A DNA stretch of 64,000 nucleotides from Thalassoglobus neptunius (lineage in GTDB: Bacteria; Planctomycetota; Planctomycetia; Planctomycetales; Planctomycetaceae). A program made the position numbers and the translations under genes. Positions 46,275 through 54,034 of the stretch are shown here, piece after piece (position 1 is the first letter of the stretch; each line of letters opens with the position of its first letter). The notes below the pieces were generated by a model, which did no database searches, was not told where the DNA came from, and saw only the letters and a program-made list of their open reading frames with translations. Where the stretch lies: positions 2,592,884 through 2,656,883 of the forward strand of contig NZ_SIHI01000001.1 of the NCBI RefSeq assembly GCF_007859735.1. Reading direction: 5' to 3'.

Positions 46275-46991
46275 CTACGGCAGTTCCCGGATTCGGAAGT
46301 TGCGAAATTCGATCGGAGCCCCTTCCGCTTCCAGGCACAAATACCCTTCGCTGGGATTGCAGTTGTTGCCGCCGGAGACTTCTTCTCCATTCACCCACAA
46401 ACGGACTTCTCCGTTAATGGCTCTGACGTAGTAGTGATTCCAATCGTCGACTCCCTTGCTGAGATTCTTGCTCGGGAAGCTTCGAGCCCCATTGGGGCTG
46501 AGAGGAGGAAAGGGATTCATTGTCGACGTTCCGACCGGGAACACATCCCCGTTGGAGGAAAACCAGTCCGGTTCTTTGCCGGTCCGCTCTTGATACTTGA
46601 CTGCGTATCCGTGATCCAGAATCTGAACTTCAATTCCCCCCGGCGGAAGTTTGTTCCGCGGCAAATCCGTCACGGCAGCTTCCGGAACCCAAACGAAAGT
46701 TCCTGAGTTTCCGCCAAATTCGCGATGACACCATTCGAGAACGTATTCGAAGTTCTTGTACTGCTTCTTCGTCCGCAGAACTCCGATCGGTTTTCCTGTG
46801 CAGAAGATCTTTCCGTCTCGAAAGCTCCATGTCTCCGGATCACAATTGACGGGAGCGAAGTCCTCTTCGCCGAGTTCCACCCATCCATCCCCAGTTCCGT
46901 CGATGAAAGCCTTAGGGTGCGTGACGTCACTTTCCTGAGCGAAAGCGTTTGTCGTGATGAACATGATCCCGAAGATTATGGCTGATCGCAT
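46275..46991 (-). CDS. Exported DUF1080 (3-keto-disaccharide hydrolase-like) protein
   Basis: 238 residues. The signal peptide MRSAIIFGIMFITTNAFAQ is followed by one DUF1080 domain: WVELGEEDFAPVNCDPETWSFRDGKIFCTGKPIGVLRTKKQYKNFE (quoted here only as a run of features, with WSF, GKI and LRT key) and FGGNSGTFVW, GGIEVQILDHGY, WNHYYVRAINGEVRLWVNGEEVSG and EGAPIEFRNFRI. DUF1080 is a concanavalin-like fold abundant in planctomycetes, with some members acting on 3-keto-glycosides. ATGs at 47006, 47003 and 46991 are all possible; 46991 gives the cleanest signal peptide. Confidence 0.88.
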   Translation of the reverse strand: MRSAIIFGIMFITTNAFAQESDVTHPKAFIDGTGDGWVELGEEDFAPVNCDPETWSFRDGKIFCTGKPIGVLRTKKQYKNFEYVLEWCHREFGGNSGTFVWVPEAAVTDLPRNKLPPGGIEVQILDHGYAVKYQERTGKEPDWFSSNGDVFPVGTSTMNPFPPLSPNGARSFPSKNLSKGVDDWNHYYVRAINGEVRLWVNGEEVSGGNNCNPSEGYLCLEAEGAPIEFRNFRIRELP

Positions 46992-47053
46992 AGCGGTTCC
47001 CATCATTGAACTCAAAAGACTGTTCGTTGGTACCGGGGGCTTAAAGTCCCCGA

Positions 47054-47542
47054 TTATCGACTGATGGGAACACCGATCATGGTCCCGTTGTAAACCATTT
47101 TGTCGTCGACAAATCCCTGAAATTCGAATTCGGCGAGCCGCTTGGGACGGACTTTGAGAATCCGAGCGCAAATGATCAATCGGCAATCGGGGTAAACAGG
47201 ACGACGAAACCGAACGTCATTCATCCCGCCAAAACCGAGATAATCACCGGCTCCGAGCAGATCGTACTTCCGAGCATAAAACCCGGCGAGTTGGGCCGCT
47301 GCTTCGCAAAGCATGACTCCTGGCATCAACGGAAATCCGGGCATATGCCCTTTGATCCAGAATTCGTCGTTCGAGACTTCCTTGAATCCGACCAGCCCGT
47401 GCTGCTCGCGGTCGATGTGAACAATTCCGCTCAACTGCTCCATCTCGTGCCGTTGAGGATTGACCTTCCGAACCTCATTGAGGTCCAAAAGCGGTTTGTC
47501 GTAATCGAATTGTTTGTAATCGAATAAGGGCTGTGCCGGCAT
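47054..47542 (-). CDS. 3-hydroxyacyl-ACP dehydratase (FabZ-like hotdog protein)
   Basis: 162 residues. The hotdog-fold motif GHMPGFPLMPGVMLCEAAAQLAG is the FabZ active-site block, with catalytic His in GHMPG and Glu in CEAAAQ. The rest is DYLGFGGMNDVRFRRPVYPDCRLI and MVYNGTMIGVPI. The length and motif fit FabZ-type dehydratases of fatty-acid synthesis, but the N-terminal 40 residues differ from canonical FabZ and no fab gene is adjacent. A specialised acyl chain is possible. The ATG at 47542 is used. The protein is 63 bases upstream of the DUF1080 gene. Confidence 0.85.
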   Translation of the reverse strand: MPAQPLFDYKQFDYDKPLLDLNEVRKVNPQRHEMEQLSGIVHIDREQHGLVGFKEVSNDEFWIKGHMPGFPLMPGVMLCEAAAQLAGFYARKYDLLGAGDYLGFGGMNDVRFRRPVYPDCRLIICARILKVRPKRLAEFEFQGFVDDKMVYNGTMIGVPISR

Positions 47543-47671
47543 CTCTGTCTAATCCGTGATGAAACTTTGTTCGACTGTTGAAATCTTGAAGTGACCAAAA
47601 ACCAGTGAATCGTCGCTATTTCAGTTCGAAACATTCATCGATTCAAACCACGTTTTTCGGCAACCACTCAC

Positions 47672-48628
47672 TTACCTCCCGACGATCTGTCGGATCTGAC
47701 GTACCTCCGTGAGGAGTCGATCCGGTTTCATATCGGGATGACGCACCTCCTCGGCGGTCACTTGACACGTCTGATCGGCAACCAGCAAGGCGGTGCGAAA
47801 ACCAGACTTCTTTGCAATCGCCAGATCGTCCTTCAAACGATGGCTGACATGCAAGACCTGTTCCGGAAGGATTCCATGCTTCTTGAAGACTTCCTTGGGC
47901 CGTTTGTAGAGAGTCAGAGAGGGTTTCCGCAACTTTTCCTGATAGGACAGGAAGAAAAATTCCGGTGAGAACATTTCTGCAATCGAAGAAAATCGGCCTT
48001 GAAGCGACAGTTCATGGCTAAGTTGAGCCAGTGAAAATGCTTGCGCGTCGGCAAGTAGCCCCTGAAAAACACCCTCATTTGTCAATTCAGCAAGTGTTGA
48101 TTGAGCGTGTGGAGCTGCTTGAACTCCTTGCAAACTTGCATGAAAAAAATACGCAATCTTCAGCGCGAAATCTTCCTTTTCCCCATATTTCCCGACATCC
48201 CAGCTGTATTCTTTCTGCTTGAGTCGATCGAGAACCTTGGACCAGATCTTCACGGAATCCGCTTCTGTGAAGTCCCCCTTGTGCTTGGAAGAGACCATTT
48301 CGAGATCTTCCCGAAATCGATCATAGAGAGTCAGCATCCCTTCCCACGGCTGCCCTTGCCGCCGGTTCATGCTGTTCCACATATTGAACTCTTTGATAAC
48401 CTTCTCGAGAGCAATCTGCATCCGGATTTCCTGGGGATGATGATGCAGCAGCTTGCCGTGGTCGATCTCCAGCAATGTTCCGTAAAGTGACCAGGTGACT
48501 AGTTTCACTTCGGGAAGTGGCTTCAAATAAGGTGTTGCTTTCACCGGTTTCGGATCGGCGGGCTTCGGCCAGATCAGGTCCGAACGGGTGTGCAACTCTT
48601 CAATATAGGCACTGAGCGAAATTCCCAT
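47672..48628 (-). CDS. HAD-like protein lacking the nucleophilic aspartate
   Basis: 318 residues. VKLVTWSLYGTLLEIDHG occupies the position of HAD motif I (DxDGT), but both Asp are replaced: S47 and Y49 before G50-T51. A cap region of about 120 residues is helical. Motif II is not clear, and motifs III/IV resemble VSHRLKDDLAIAKKSGFRTALLV, with Asp pair and Lys present. The family fold therefore looks kept while phosphatase activity by aspartyl nucleophile should be lost. A binding or regulatory role is inferred. The ATG at 48628 is chosen; a longer frame reaches 48691. Confidence 0.78.
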   Translation of the reverse strand: MGISLSAYIEELHTRSDLIWPKPADPKPVKATPYLKPLPEVKLVTWSLYGTLLEIDHGKLLHHHPQEIRMQIALEKVIKEFNMWNSMNRRQGQPWEGMLTLYDRFREDLEMVSSKHKGDFTEADSVKIWSKVLDRLKQKEYSWDVGKYGEKEDFALKIAYFFHASLQGVQAAPHAQSTLAELTNEGVFQGLLADAQAFSLAQLSHELSLQGRFSSIAEMFSPEFFFLSYQEKLRKPSLTLYKRPKEVFKKHGILPEQVLHVSHRLKDDLAIAKKSGFRTALLVADQTCQVTAEEVRHPDMKPDRLLTEVRQIRQIVGR

Positions 48629-49002
48629 TGGTGTCGATTGTCTTCCACATTGGTCATCTGGAAATGTCGTGAAATCTGTTGCTGACCCCAAACGATTCCG
48701 AAATCGGACTGGGTCTCTCGTCGCGATTCGATTTCGGTGGTCTCAACTCTTTGGGCGGGAGTGTCGTGAGCAATCCTCAGCGACTCAAGCCTCAGAGCAA
48801 CTTGCCGGACCTTGATCACCGGGCCCGACTCGTTCGCGGGATCCACCTGTTCTTTTTCAGATTCCAGCTGCTAAACTACCGAAATTGTCGAGTCTTGTCA
48901 CCTATTTCGAAGTTCAGCACTGCTCTACTGGCAGTCTGGAAGAATGAAACCTGCGTGGTCGAAGGGAGTCGACACATCCCAGCTCCGGACGGGAGGAATC
49001 GC
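48629..49002. other. Intergenic region between divergent HAD-like and DUF1501 genes
   Basis: The DUF1501 frame is open from 48679, but the conserved Tat signal starts after a GTG at 49003 with GGGAGG just upstream, so the intervening stretch is treated as leader. No other element was seen. Confidence 0.45.
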
Positions 49003-50199
49003 GTGAGTCACAAGTCCTCAGGACAACCGTCGAACCCAGTCAGTCGTCGAAATTTTCTCGCCGTCGGCGGCGTCAGCATTGCCACTGCTTCTTTGCGAGA
49101 CTCCTTCGGCGGAAAACGTTCGCAGCCTCATGCTGTCATTCAGATCATCCAAAACGGCGGGGCCAGTCACCTCGACACACTCGATCCCAAGCCGGATGCA
49201 GCACGTGAGATTCGCGGTCCCAGCCGTGCCATCTCGACGGAAATCCCGGGCGTTCACTTCGCAGAATCGTTTCCCGAACTGGCACGCCGAGCCAACGAAC
49301 TCGTCGTCTTGCGATCGCTGCACCACGACCTCGCACCGATTCATGAGACCGGTCTTCAGCTGCTTCGTTCTGGAGATCACGCCCGACGGGGTCAACATCC
49401 GCTCGATCTTGGAATCGCGCTCAGCCAACTCCTGCGTCCCAATGGAACCACACCTCTGGCTGTTCGTATTTCTGAAACAGACATCACTCCGAAAACTTCT
49501 GTTAAACAAGACGACAGCCCAACCCCGAACAACGAAGCGACCTCGAGCGAGCCACCCGTCACGTTGAGTCTTCCAACCCTCAAGGACATTCATCAGAGAG
49601 GGTTTGCATTCGAGGACAGCTCATCTCAAAACGCTGCCCGAACAAAACGTGCGTACGGAGAGACTCATTTCGGGGAACTGTTGTGGACGGCAGCGCGACT
49701 GGTGGAAGCGGGAGTGCGGTACGTCGAAGTTCACACCTTCGAGAACCTCGAAGGTCAACTTACCTGGGACGCACACGGTTGTCGGAAGACGTCACCCGCC
49801 ACGGTGTTCACTTATCGCGACGAATTGGGTCCGCGATTCGACCGAGCCGTTGGCGGCCTGATCGATGACCTCAAAGAGACCGGTCTATGGAATCAGACAC
49901 TCGTCGTGAGCGCGGGCGAAATGGGTCGAACACCACGGATCAACGAGACAGCTGGCAGAGACCACTGGCCTCACGTCTTTTCCGGCTTCCTCGCTGGAGG
50001 AGGGTTAAAGGGCGGACAGGTGATCGGAGCGAGTGATGCCACCGGGGAATCGATCATCAACGATCCCATTCCTCTCAACCATCTGCCGGGATTGATTTGC
50101 AATTACTTCGGAATCGACGAAAGCGAATCACTCGAACTTCCGGGCTTTCGCACATGGTCTCCACCACCAATGGAGAGTTCTCTGACAGCTTCGTGCTGA
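49003..50199 (+). CDS. Tat-exported DUF1501 protein
   Basis: 398 residues, a sulfatase-like family very common in planctomycetes. A twin-arginine signal (PVSRRNFLAVGG) leads into the DUF1501 domain: IIQNGGASHLDTLDPKPDAA, GPSRAISTEIPGVHFAESFPELARRANELVVLRSLHH, MGRTPRINETAGRDHWPHVFSGFLAGGGLKGGQVIGASD and DPIPLNHLPGLICNYFGID. The length is slightly below the usual 430-480. The GTG at 49003 with GGGAGGAATCGC before it is chosen over upstream in-frame ATGs. In planctomycetes these genes usually accompany DUF1549/DUF1553 cytochrome-type genes, none of which is here. Confidence 0.9.
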   Translation: MSHKSSGQPSNPVSRRNFLAVGGVSIATASLRDSFGGKRSQPHAVIQIIQNGGASHLDTLDPKPDAAREIRGPSRAISTEIPGVHFAESFPELARRANELVVLRSLHHDLAPIHETGLQLLRSGDHARRGQHPLDLGIALSQLLRPNGTTPLAVRISETDITPKTSVKQDDSPTPNNEATSSEPPVTLSLPTLKDIHQRGFAFEDSSSQNAARTKRAYGETHFGELLWTAARLVEAGVRYVEVHTFENLEGQLTWDAHGCRKTSPATVFTYRDELGPRFDRAVGGLIDDLKETGLWNQTLVVSAGEMGRTPRINETAGRDHWPHVFSGFLAGGGLKGGQVIGASDATGESIINDPIPLNHLPGLICNYFGIDESESLELPGFRTWSPPPMESSLTASC

Positions 50200-50287
50200 A
50201 GCATCTTCACGAGATCGGCGACTCCGTGAGGAGATTCGAGCCCCGTTGTCGATGAATGGCGGTTGAGAAAAGCTGTCAAATAAAAAA

Positions 50288-50320
50288 AGGGGCAGGAATC
50301 CCAATTGGACCCCTGCCCCT
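50288..50320 (-). terminator. Intrinsic terminator of the Cys-rich gene cluster
   Basis: AGGGGCAGG (50288-50296) pairs with CCTGCCCCT (50312-50320); on the minus strand the stem is followed by seven U residues (TTTTTTTA). It lies 29 bases after the stop of the Cys/Gly-rich gene and ends the three-gene minus-strand run. Confidence 0.9.
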
Positions 50321-50348
50321 CAACGGAGGGTGATCGCGTCAATTCACC

Positions 50349-51305
50349 TTATTCAACGACAGGCAGCAAATTTGGATTGCTTGCTGAACGTTCAAGTTCG
50401 CTCGACTCAGACGCTGCTGGTGGAGTCGGAGCAATTTCGTTCGTGTTTTTCACTTCCACGCCTTCGATAATCTGCCCGTTTTGAGGACAGTACTCTCCTG
50501 CGTATCCGTATTGATTTCCGTGGGCATAGCCGCGTGGATTTCCGTACTGATGCCACTCAGCTGGCTGCATCGGAGGAGGAATCATCCCTGGACGTGGAGT
50601 CCAGAATGGAACTCGCTGGTAGTAGTATCCCAACTGAGTCGTATCTGTTGGCATGTAAACAGCAGGACGGTGTGCGCGGTAGCCGCTTGCGACTCCGCCG
50701 TTCCAGCACGCTGGGTAGTTGTGCTGGTATGACACTGGCATCGCTGAGTAAGGCTGCTTCGTAGGTGGACGGAAGCCATGGCTTGGCGAGTGAGTGCAGG
50801 TATTGCTGCAAGGGTTGAGCCAGCAGAGGATGTTTCGCATTGCCTGGCTGCACTGTCCCCCACAGGGTCCGCATCCATAGCCGCAAAGTCCACCTCCACA
50901 GAGCCCACCGAATGGGCAAAGACCACAAGCACCATATCCGCAGGCGTTGCCACACATTCCGTTGCCACACATTCCGCCGCATTGCCCATTGCAGCCAGCT
51001 CCGTTGCCGCACTGGCCATAACATCCAGCACTGCTGCAACCCGCTCCGCCGCCGAGCATTCCCGCTCCGCACGCGCCGCTGCCGGACATGTCGCAATTGA
51101 CACCGGGGCAACAGGCGTTGGCATTCGTATCACACCCCAGGACATCGCAGCTGCTCTGCAAGATCTGTCCTTGAGCCATATCCGTAATCCGGACGATTCC
51201 GGTATCGTCAAAGTCCTGAGCAGTGACTGCTCCTAAGGACATCGACAGCACTCCCGCGACCGCGAGGAGGCAGTGTCGCCATGTTTGTGTTTCAGTCATC
51301 ATCAT
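50349..51305 (-). CDS. Exported Cys/Gly-rich protein of unknown function
   Basis: About 318 residues. The signal peptide ends near VTAQD. The motif GIVRITDMAQ follows. The next 115 residues hold about 24 Cys, mostly in Gly-spaced pairs (CGNGAGC, CGGMCGNGMCGNACGYGACGLC and similar), suggesting disulfide cross-linking or metal binding. The C-terminal part is rich in Tyr, Pro, Gln and His (QYGYAGEYCPQN). No known family was recognised; planctomycete surface layers are classically described as rich in Cys and Pro. Start at one of three consecutive ATGs (51305-51299), with AGGA just upstream. Neighbour of two similar small exported proteins; a strong terminator follows. Confidence 0.8.
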   Translation of the reverse strand: MMMTETQTWRHCLLAVAGVLSMSLGAVTAQDFDDTGIVRITDMAQGQILQSSCDVLGCDTNANACCPGVNCDMSGSGACGAGMLGGGAGCSSAGCYGQCGNGAGCNGQCGGMCGNGMCGNACGYGACGLCPFGGLCGGGLCGYGCGPCGGQCSQAMRNILCWLNPCSNTCTHSPSHGFRPPTKQPYSAMPVSYQHNYPACWNGGVASGYRAHRPAVYMPTDTTQLGYYYQRVPFWTPRPGMIPPPMQPAEWHQYGNPRGYAHGNQYGYAGEYCPQNGQIIEGVEVKNTNEIAPTPPAASESSELERSASNPNLLPVVE

Positions 51306-51345
51306 GATCCTGTTCGAAGATTCAGAGTTCAACGATCGCTCAAGC

Positions 51346-52014
51346 TCAGCGAACGGAAACTCCTGGAGAGAGAGGCTGTGCAACCCGTGTCAGACGGCTC
51401 GATGGAACTCCCCAACCGTAGTTGTAGGTGTTCTCTACGACAGGCGCGAGTGGAACGGAAACCGGTCCACCGTATCCGGGAGCGGCGTAGACGTTTCCAT
51501 CTCGAGGATCGAAATGGTACGGGTTGACGGGGTAGACCATGTTGTAGCAACCGATCGGAGCAACTCCGGATCCGTCACCACCACTTGGGCAGAAGTAGCC
51601 GAACTTGCATCGCAAGAACGCGCACTTCTCTCTCAAATCTTCACGACAGGATTGCTTCAACACAGCACAGGCCTGGTGGTGTCGCATGCAGCACAATTGC
51701 ATGTTCCACGACAACCAGCTGCAGGGACTTTCGGGGCAGCAAGTGGGACAATTGGTCGCTCCCATCGGAACGCCGTGCTTGCACCGGCGAGCATGCCCGA
51801 CGAGTTCGATGTCCTGAGCCGAACCGTATTCGGCTGACTGACCGCGAAGGACTTGCTCGGGCTGTGCTGCGTCGGTAATCCGAACAACACCTGGCGTGTT
51901 TGTCTGTGAAATGCGAACCACACCCTCAGCGTCATCGGCAGAAACGGGCAAGGTCGCAAGGACGAGGCTGGCGGCGAATAACCGCAGACTCCAATTGCGA
52001 ACGTGAGTCAACAT
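51346..52014 (-). CDS. Exported Cys-rich protein sharing a VVRITD motif with its neighbour
   Basis: 222 residues. The signal peptide ends near VSADDAEG. The N-terminal segment GVVRISQTNTPGVVRITDAA contains two copies of a VVRI motif also found in the downstream neighbour (GIVRITDMAQ). The middle has 13 Cys in about 85 residues (CPTCCPESPC, CCMRHHQAC, CREDLREKC, CKFGYFC). The C-terminal third is rich in Tyr, Pro, Val and Gly. No family was recognised. The gene lies 40 bases upstream of the Cys/Gly-rich gene on the same strand. Confidence 0.8.
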   Translation of the reverse strand: MLTHVRNWSLRLFAASLVLATLPVSADDAEGVVRISQTNTPGVVRITDAAQPEQVLRGQSAEYGSAQDIELVGHARRCKHGVPMGATNCPTCCPESPCSWLSWNMQLCCMRHHQACAVLKQSCREDLREKCAFLRCKFGYFCPSGGDGSGVAPIGCYNMVYPVNPYHFDPRDGNVYAAPGYGGPVSVPLAPVVENTYNYGWGVPSSRLTRVAQPLSPGVSVR

Positions 52015-52187
52015 GATTCGTTTTCCTGGGTCAAGGGTTAGTCCAATTCACCAGCTGGAGGCATTCCCAATGGAGCCCTGTTGCCGGAATTTGGCACTTT
52101 TCATTTAGTGAGAACGACTCGAAACTGCGGGTTGCAGGCAGTGGAAAGCTCAGCACGGTGCGGGCCGTGCGAGCAATCCTGCTGCGG

Positions 52188-52616
52188 CTACCAACGCGGT
52201 CCGCAGTTGATCAAGCTCAGATCGTTACGCGGGACTTTGAATCCAGAGAAGAGAGGGAAGTGTGAACGATACTTCACAGTCACTTCGGTTCCCTGAAGTT
52301 TGACTTCTTCGTGCTGTCGCATTCCGAAAGGAGTCCAGATCCATCCACCTTTGACCTTGTAGTAGTAAGGGGGATAGACCGCACGATAAGTGTGTGGATA
52401 GAGCATCTCGTGAGGCGCCAGTGCCTGGTTCGTCACGATTGTTCCGCCATTCCAGTGCGGTGTGTGCTGGACAGGACTGGGGTACAACGGAGCATTCAGC
52501 TGTGGATAGGTCTGTCCCGGTGCCGGGGCGCCTGTCTGAACATCTTGTGCCAGTGCGCTGTTGAACGCAGCTGCTGCGAGTAAAATCGCAGTCGTCTTGA
52601 ACGTCATTGAGAACAT
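52188..52616 (-). CDS. Small exported Tyr/Pro-rich protein
   Basis: 142 residues. The signal peptide MFSMTFKTTAILLAAAAFNSALA is followed by a Pro/Tyr/His-rich region and YPPYYYKVKGGWIWTPFGMRQHEEVKLQGTEVTVKYRS (cited for its key residues only: YPPYYY, GGWIWTPFG, LQGTEV). The protein has a single Cys near the C-terminus. GGAGGGTGAA precedes the chosen ATG at 52616. It is the first gene of the run leading to the two Cys-rich genes, 173 bases upstream of the second. No family was recognised. Confidence 0.78.
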   Translation of the reverse strand: MFSMTFKTTAILLAAAAFNSALAQDVQTGAPAPGQTYPQLNAPLYPSPVQHTPHWNGGTIVTNQALAPHEMLYPHTYRAVYPPYYYKVKGGWIWTPFGMRQHEEVKLQGTEVTVKYRSHFPLFSGFKVPRNDLSLINCGPRW

Positions 52617-52927
52617 TTCACCCTCCATGTGTTCTCACCGAAACGAACTGAGCACTTCCGAGTGCTGAGATTTCGGTTTGTTGAAAAATTCCGGCCGCTC
52701 TGACTGGCCAACCGCAAGGATTGAATAGAGAGTGGCTCAATCTCAACTTCGGCAAGCAACGATCGTGTCAATGAGTCATTTCGTGTACGTTCCACCGAAA
52801 CGGCCGTGTTTTCCGAATATGAGGCTCTCAAACGACTTAAAGACGACGCACAACCCTCACGAACCACTCAATTCGCAACCTCTTCGCAATCGTTAAAGTC
52901 ACCCCAGTCGCCGCAAAGAGTCATCAA
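52617..52927. other. Intergenic region between divergent genes
   Basis: This should hold promoters for the Cys-rich cluster (minus) and the Gfo/Idh gene (plus). No clear promoter boxes or repeats were recognised. Confidence 0.4.
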
Positions 52928-53911
52928 ATGAACGCACAAAACCGCTTGAAGCTCGGCATCCTCGGTTGTGGACGGATCGTCACTCGGCGAATTCTGCCGG
53001 CGCTCTCGGAGTGTCCTGAACACTGGTCGGTGGTCGTCGCGAGTCAACGTCCCGGAGTCGCCGACGAAGTGGCTTCAGAAGTGGACGGAGTGACCGCAAG
53101 TGACTCCTACGAAGCGATTCTCGCTGACGACTCCATCGCCGCGGTTTACATCCCGGCAACAGGGGACCAGCACCGAGAACTCACCATTGCAGCTGCGAAA
53201 GCCGGTAAGCACGTTCTCTGCGAGAAACCTCTGGCCCCAAGCATCGAAGAAGCGGAAGAAATGGTGCGGGCCTGCGAGGACCACAATGTGATCTTACAGG
53301 AAGCGTTCATGTGGCGACTTCACCCGCGAGCACTGCAAATTCGCGAACTTATCGAGAAAAACGAGATCGGCAATCTGAGACTGATCGTCGTCAATTTCTC
53401 CTTCAATATTGACCGAAATGACTGGCGATTGAACCCCGATCGAGGTGGAGGAGCGATGTGGGATTTGGGCTGTTACGGAGTCAATGCGAGCCGTTTTTTC
53501 ACCGACGCCGAGCCAACAAAAATCAATGCGGGCGCTCACTGGTGGCCGTCGGGCGTCGACATGTCGATGCGGATCGGTTTGACCTTTCCCGGAGAAGTTC
53601 TGGCACAGATTGATTGCAGCTTCGAAGCCCCGTTTCGGTGTCGACTCGAACTGGTGGGAGACGACGGAAGAATCCTGGTCGAGCCCGCTTTTCAGCCCGG
53701 TCAACAACCAACATTCGAACTCTGGAGATCATCAGAAAGAGACACCCCGGTCGAAGTCATTTCCTGCCCGAGTGATGATCAATACGCGTGCCAGCTCAAA
53801 CACTTTCACCGCTCAATCGAGAGCGGAGAACTCCGCGCTCCGGCTGAGAATGGGCTGCAAAACATGAAGATCATGGACTCAATTTTGAAGGTCGCCCGCG
53901 AGTCTCGATAG
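52928..53911 (+). CDS. Gfo/Idh/MocA-family oxidoreductase
   Basis: 327 residues, NAD(P)-dependent sugar or cyclitol dehydrogenase family. The Rossmann nucleotide-binding motif LGILGCGRIVTRRILPALSE opens the protein. HVLCEKPLAPSIEEAEEMV carries the conserved EKP, and GGGAMWDLGCYGVNASRFF the substrate-domain Gly/Asp/His-type block with DLGCY. The C-terminal domain is the usual beta-sheet fold. The substrate is unknown. The 3' end is separated from the convergent oxygenase gene by a shared terminator at 53942-53979. Confidence 0.92.
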   Translation: MNAQNRLKLGILGCGRIVTRRILPALSECPEHWSVVVASQRPGVADEVASEVDGVTASDSYEAILADDSIAAVYIPATGDQHRELTIAAAKAGKHVLCEKPLAPSIEEAEEMVRACEDHNVILQEAFMWRLHPRALQIRELIEKNEIGNLRLIVVNFSFNIDRNDWRLNPDRGGGAMWDLGCYGVNASRFFTDAEPTKINAGAHWWPSGVDMSMRIGLTFPGEVLAQIDCSFEAPFRCRLELVGDDGRILVEPAFQPGQQPTFELWRSSERDTPVEVISCPSDDQYACQLKHFHRSIESGELRAPAENGLQNMKIMDSILKVARESR

Positions 53912-53941
53912 CCTCAAAGTTACCTTCAATGATCCACAACA

Positions 53942-53979
53942 AAAGATCCCGTCTGCAGAGTCCTGCACACGGGATCTTT
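53942..53979. terminator. Bidirectional intrinsic terminator
   Basis: AAAGATCCCGT (53942-53952) pairs perfectly with ACGGGATCTTT (53969-53979) over a 16-base loop. It sits between the convergent Gfo/Idh and PhyH-family genes and can serve both. Confidence 0.85.
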
Positions 53980-54034
53980 GAATCATTTGAAGAGTGCGTC
54001 GGACACTCTTTTGGACTCAACGGAACGATGTCCG

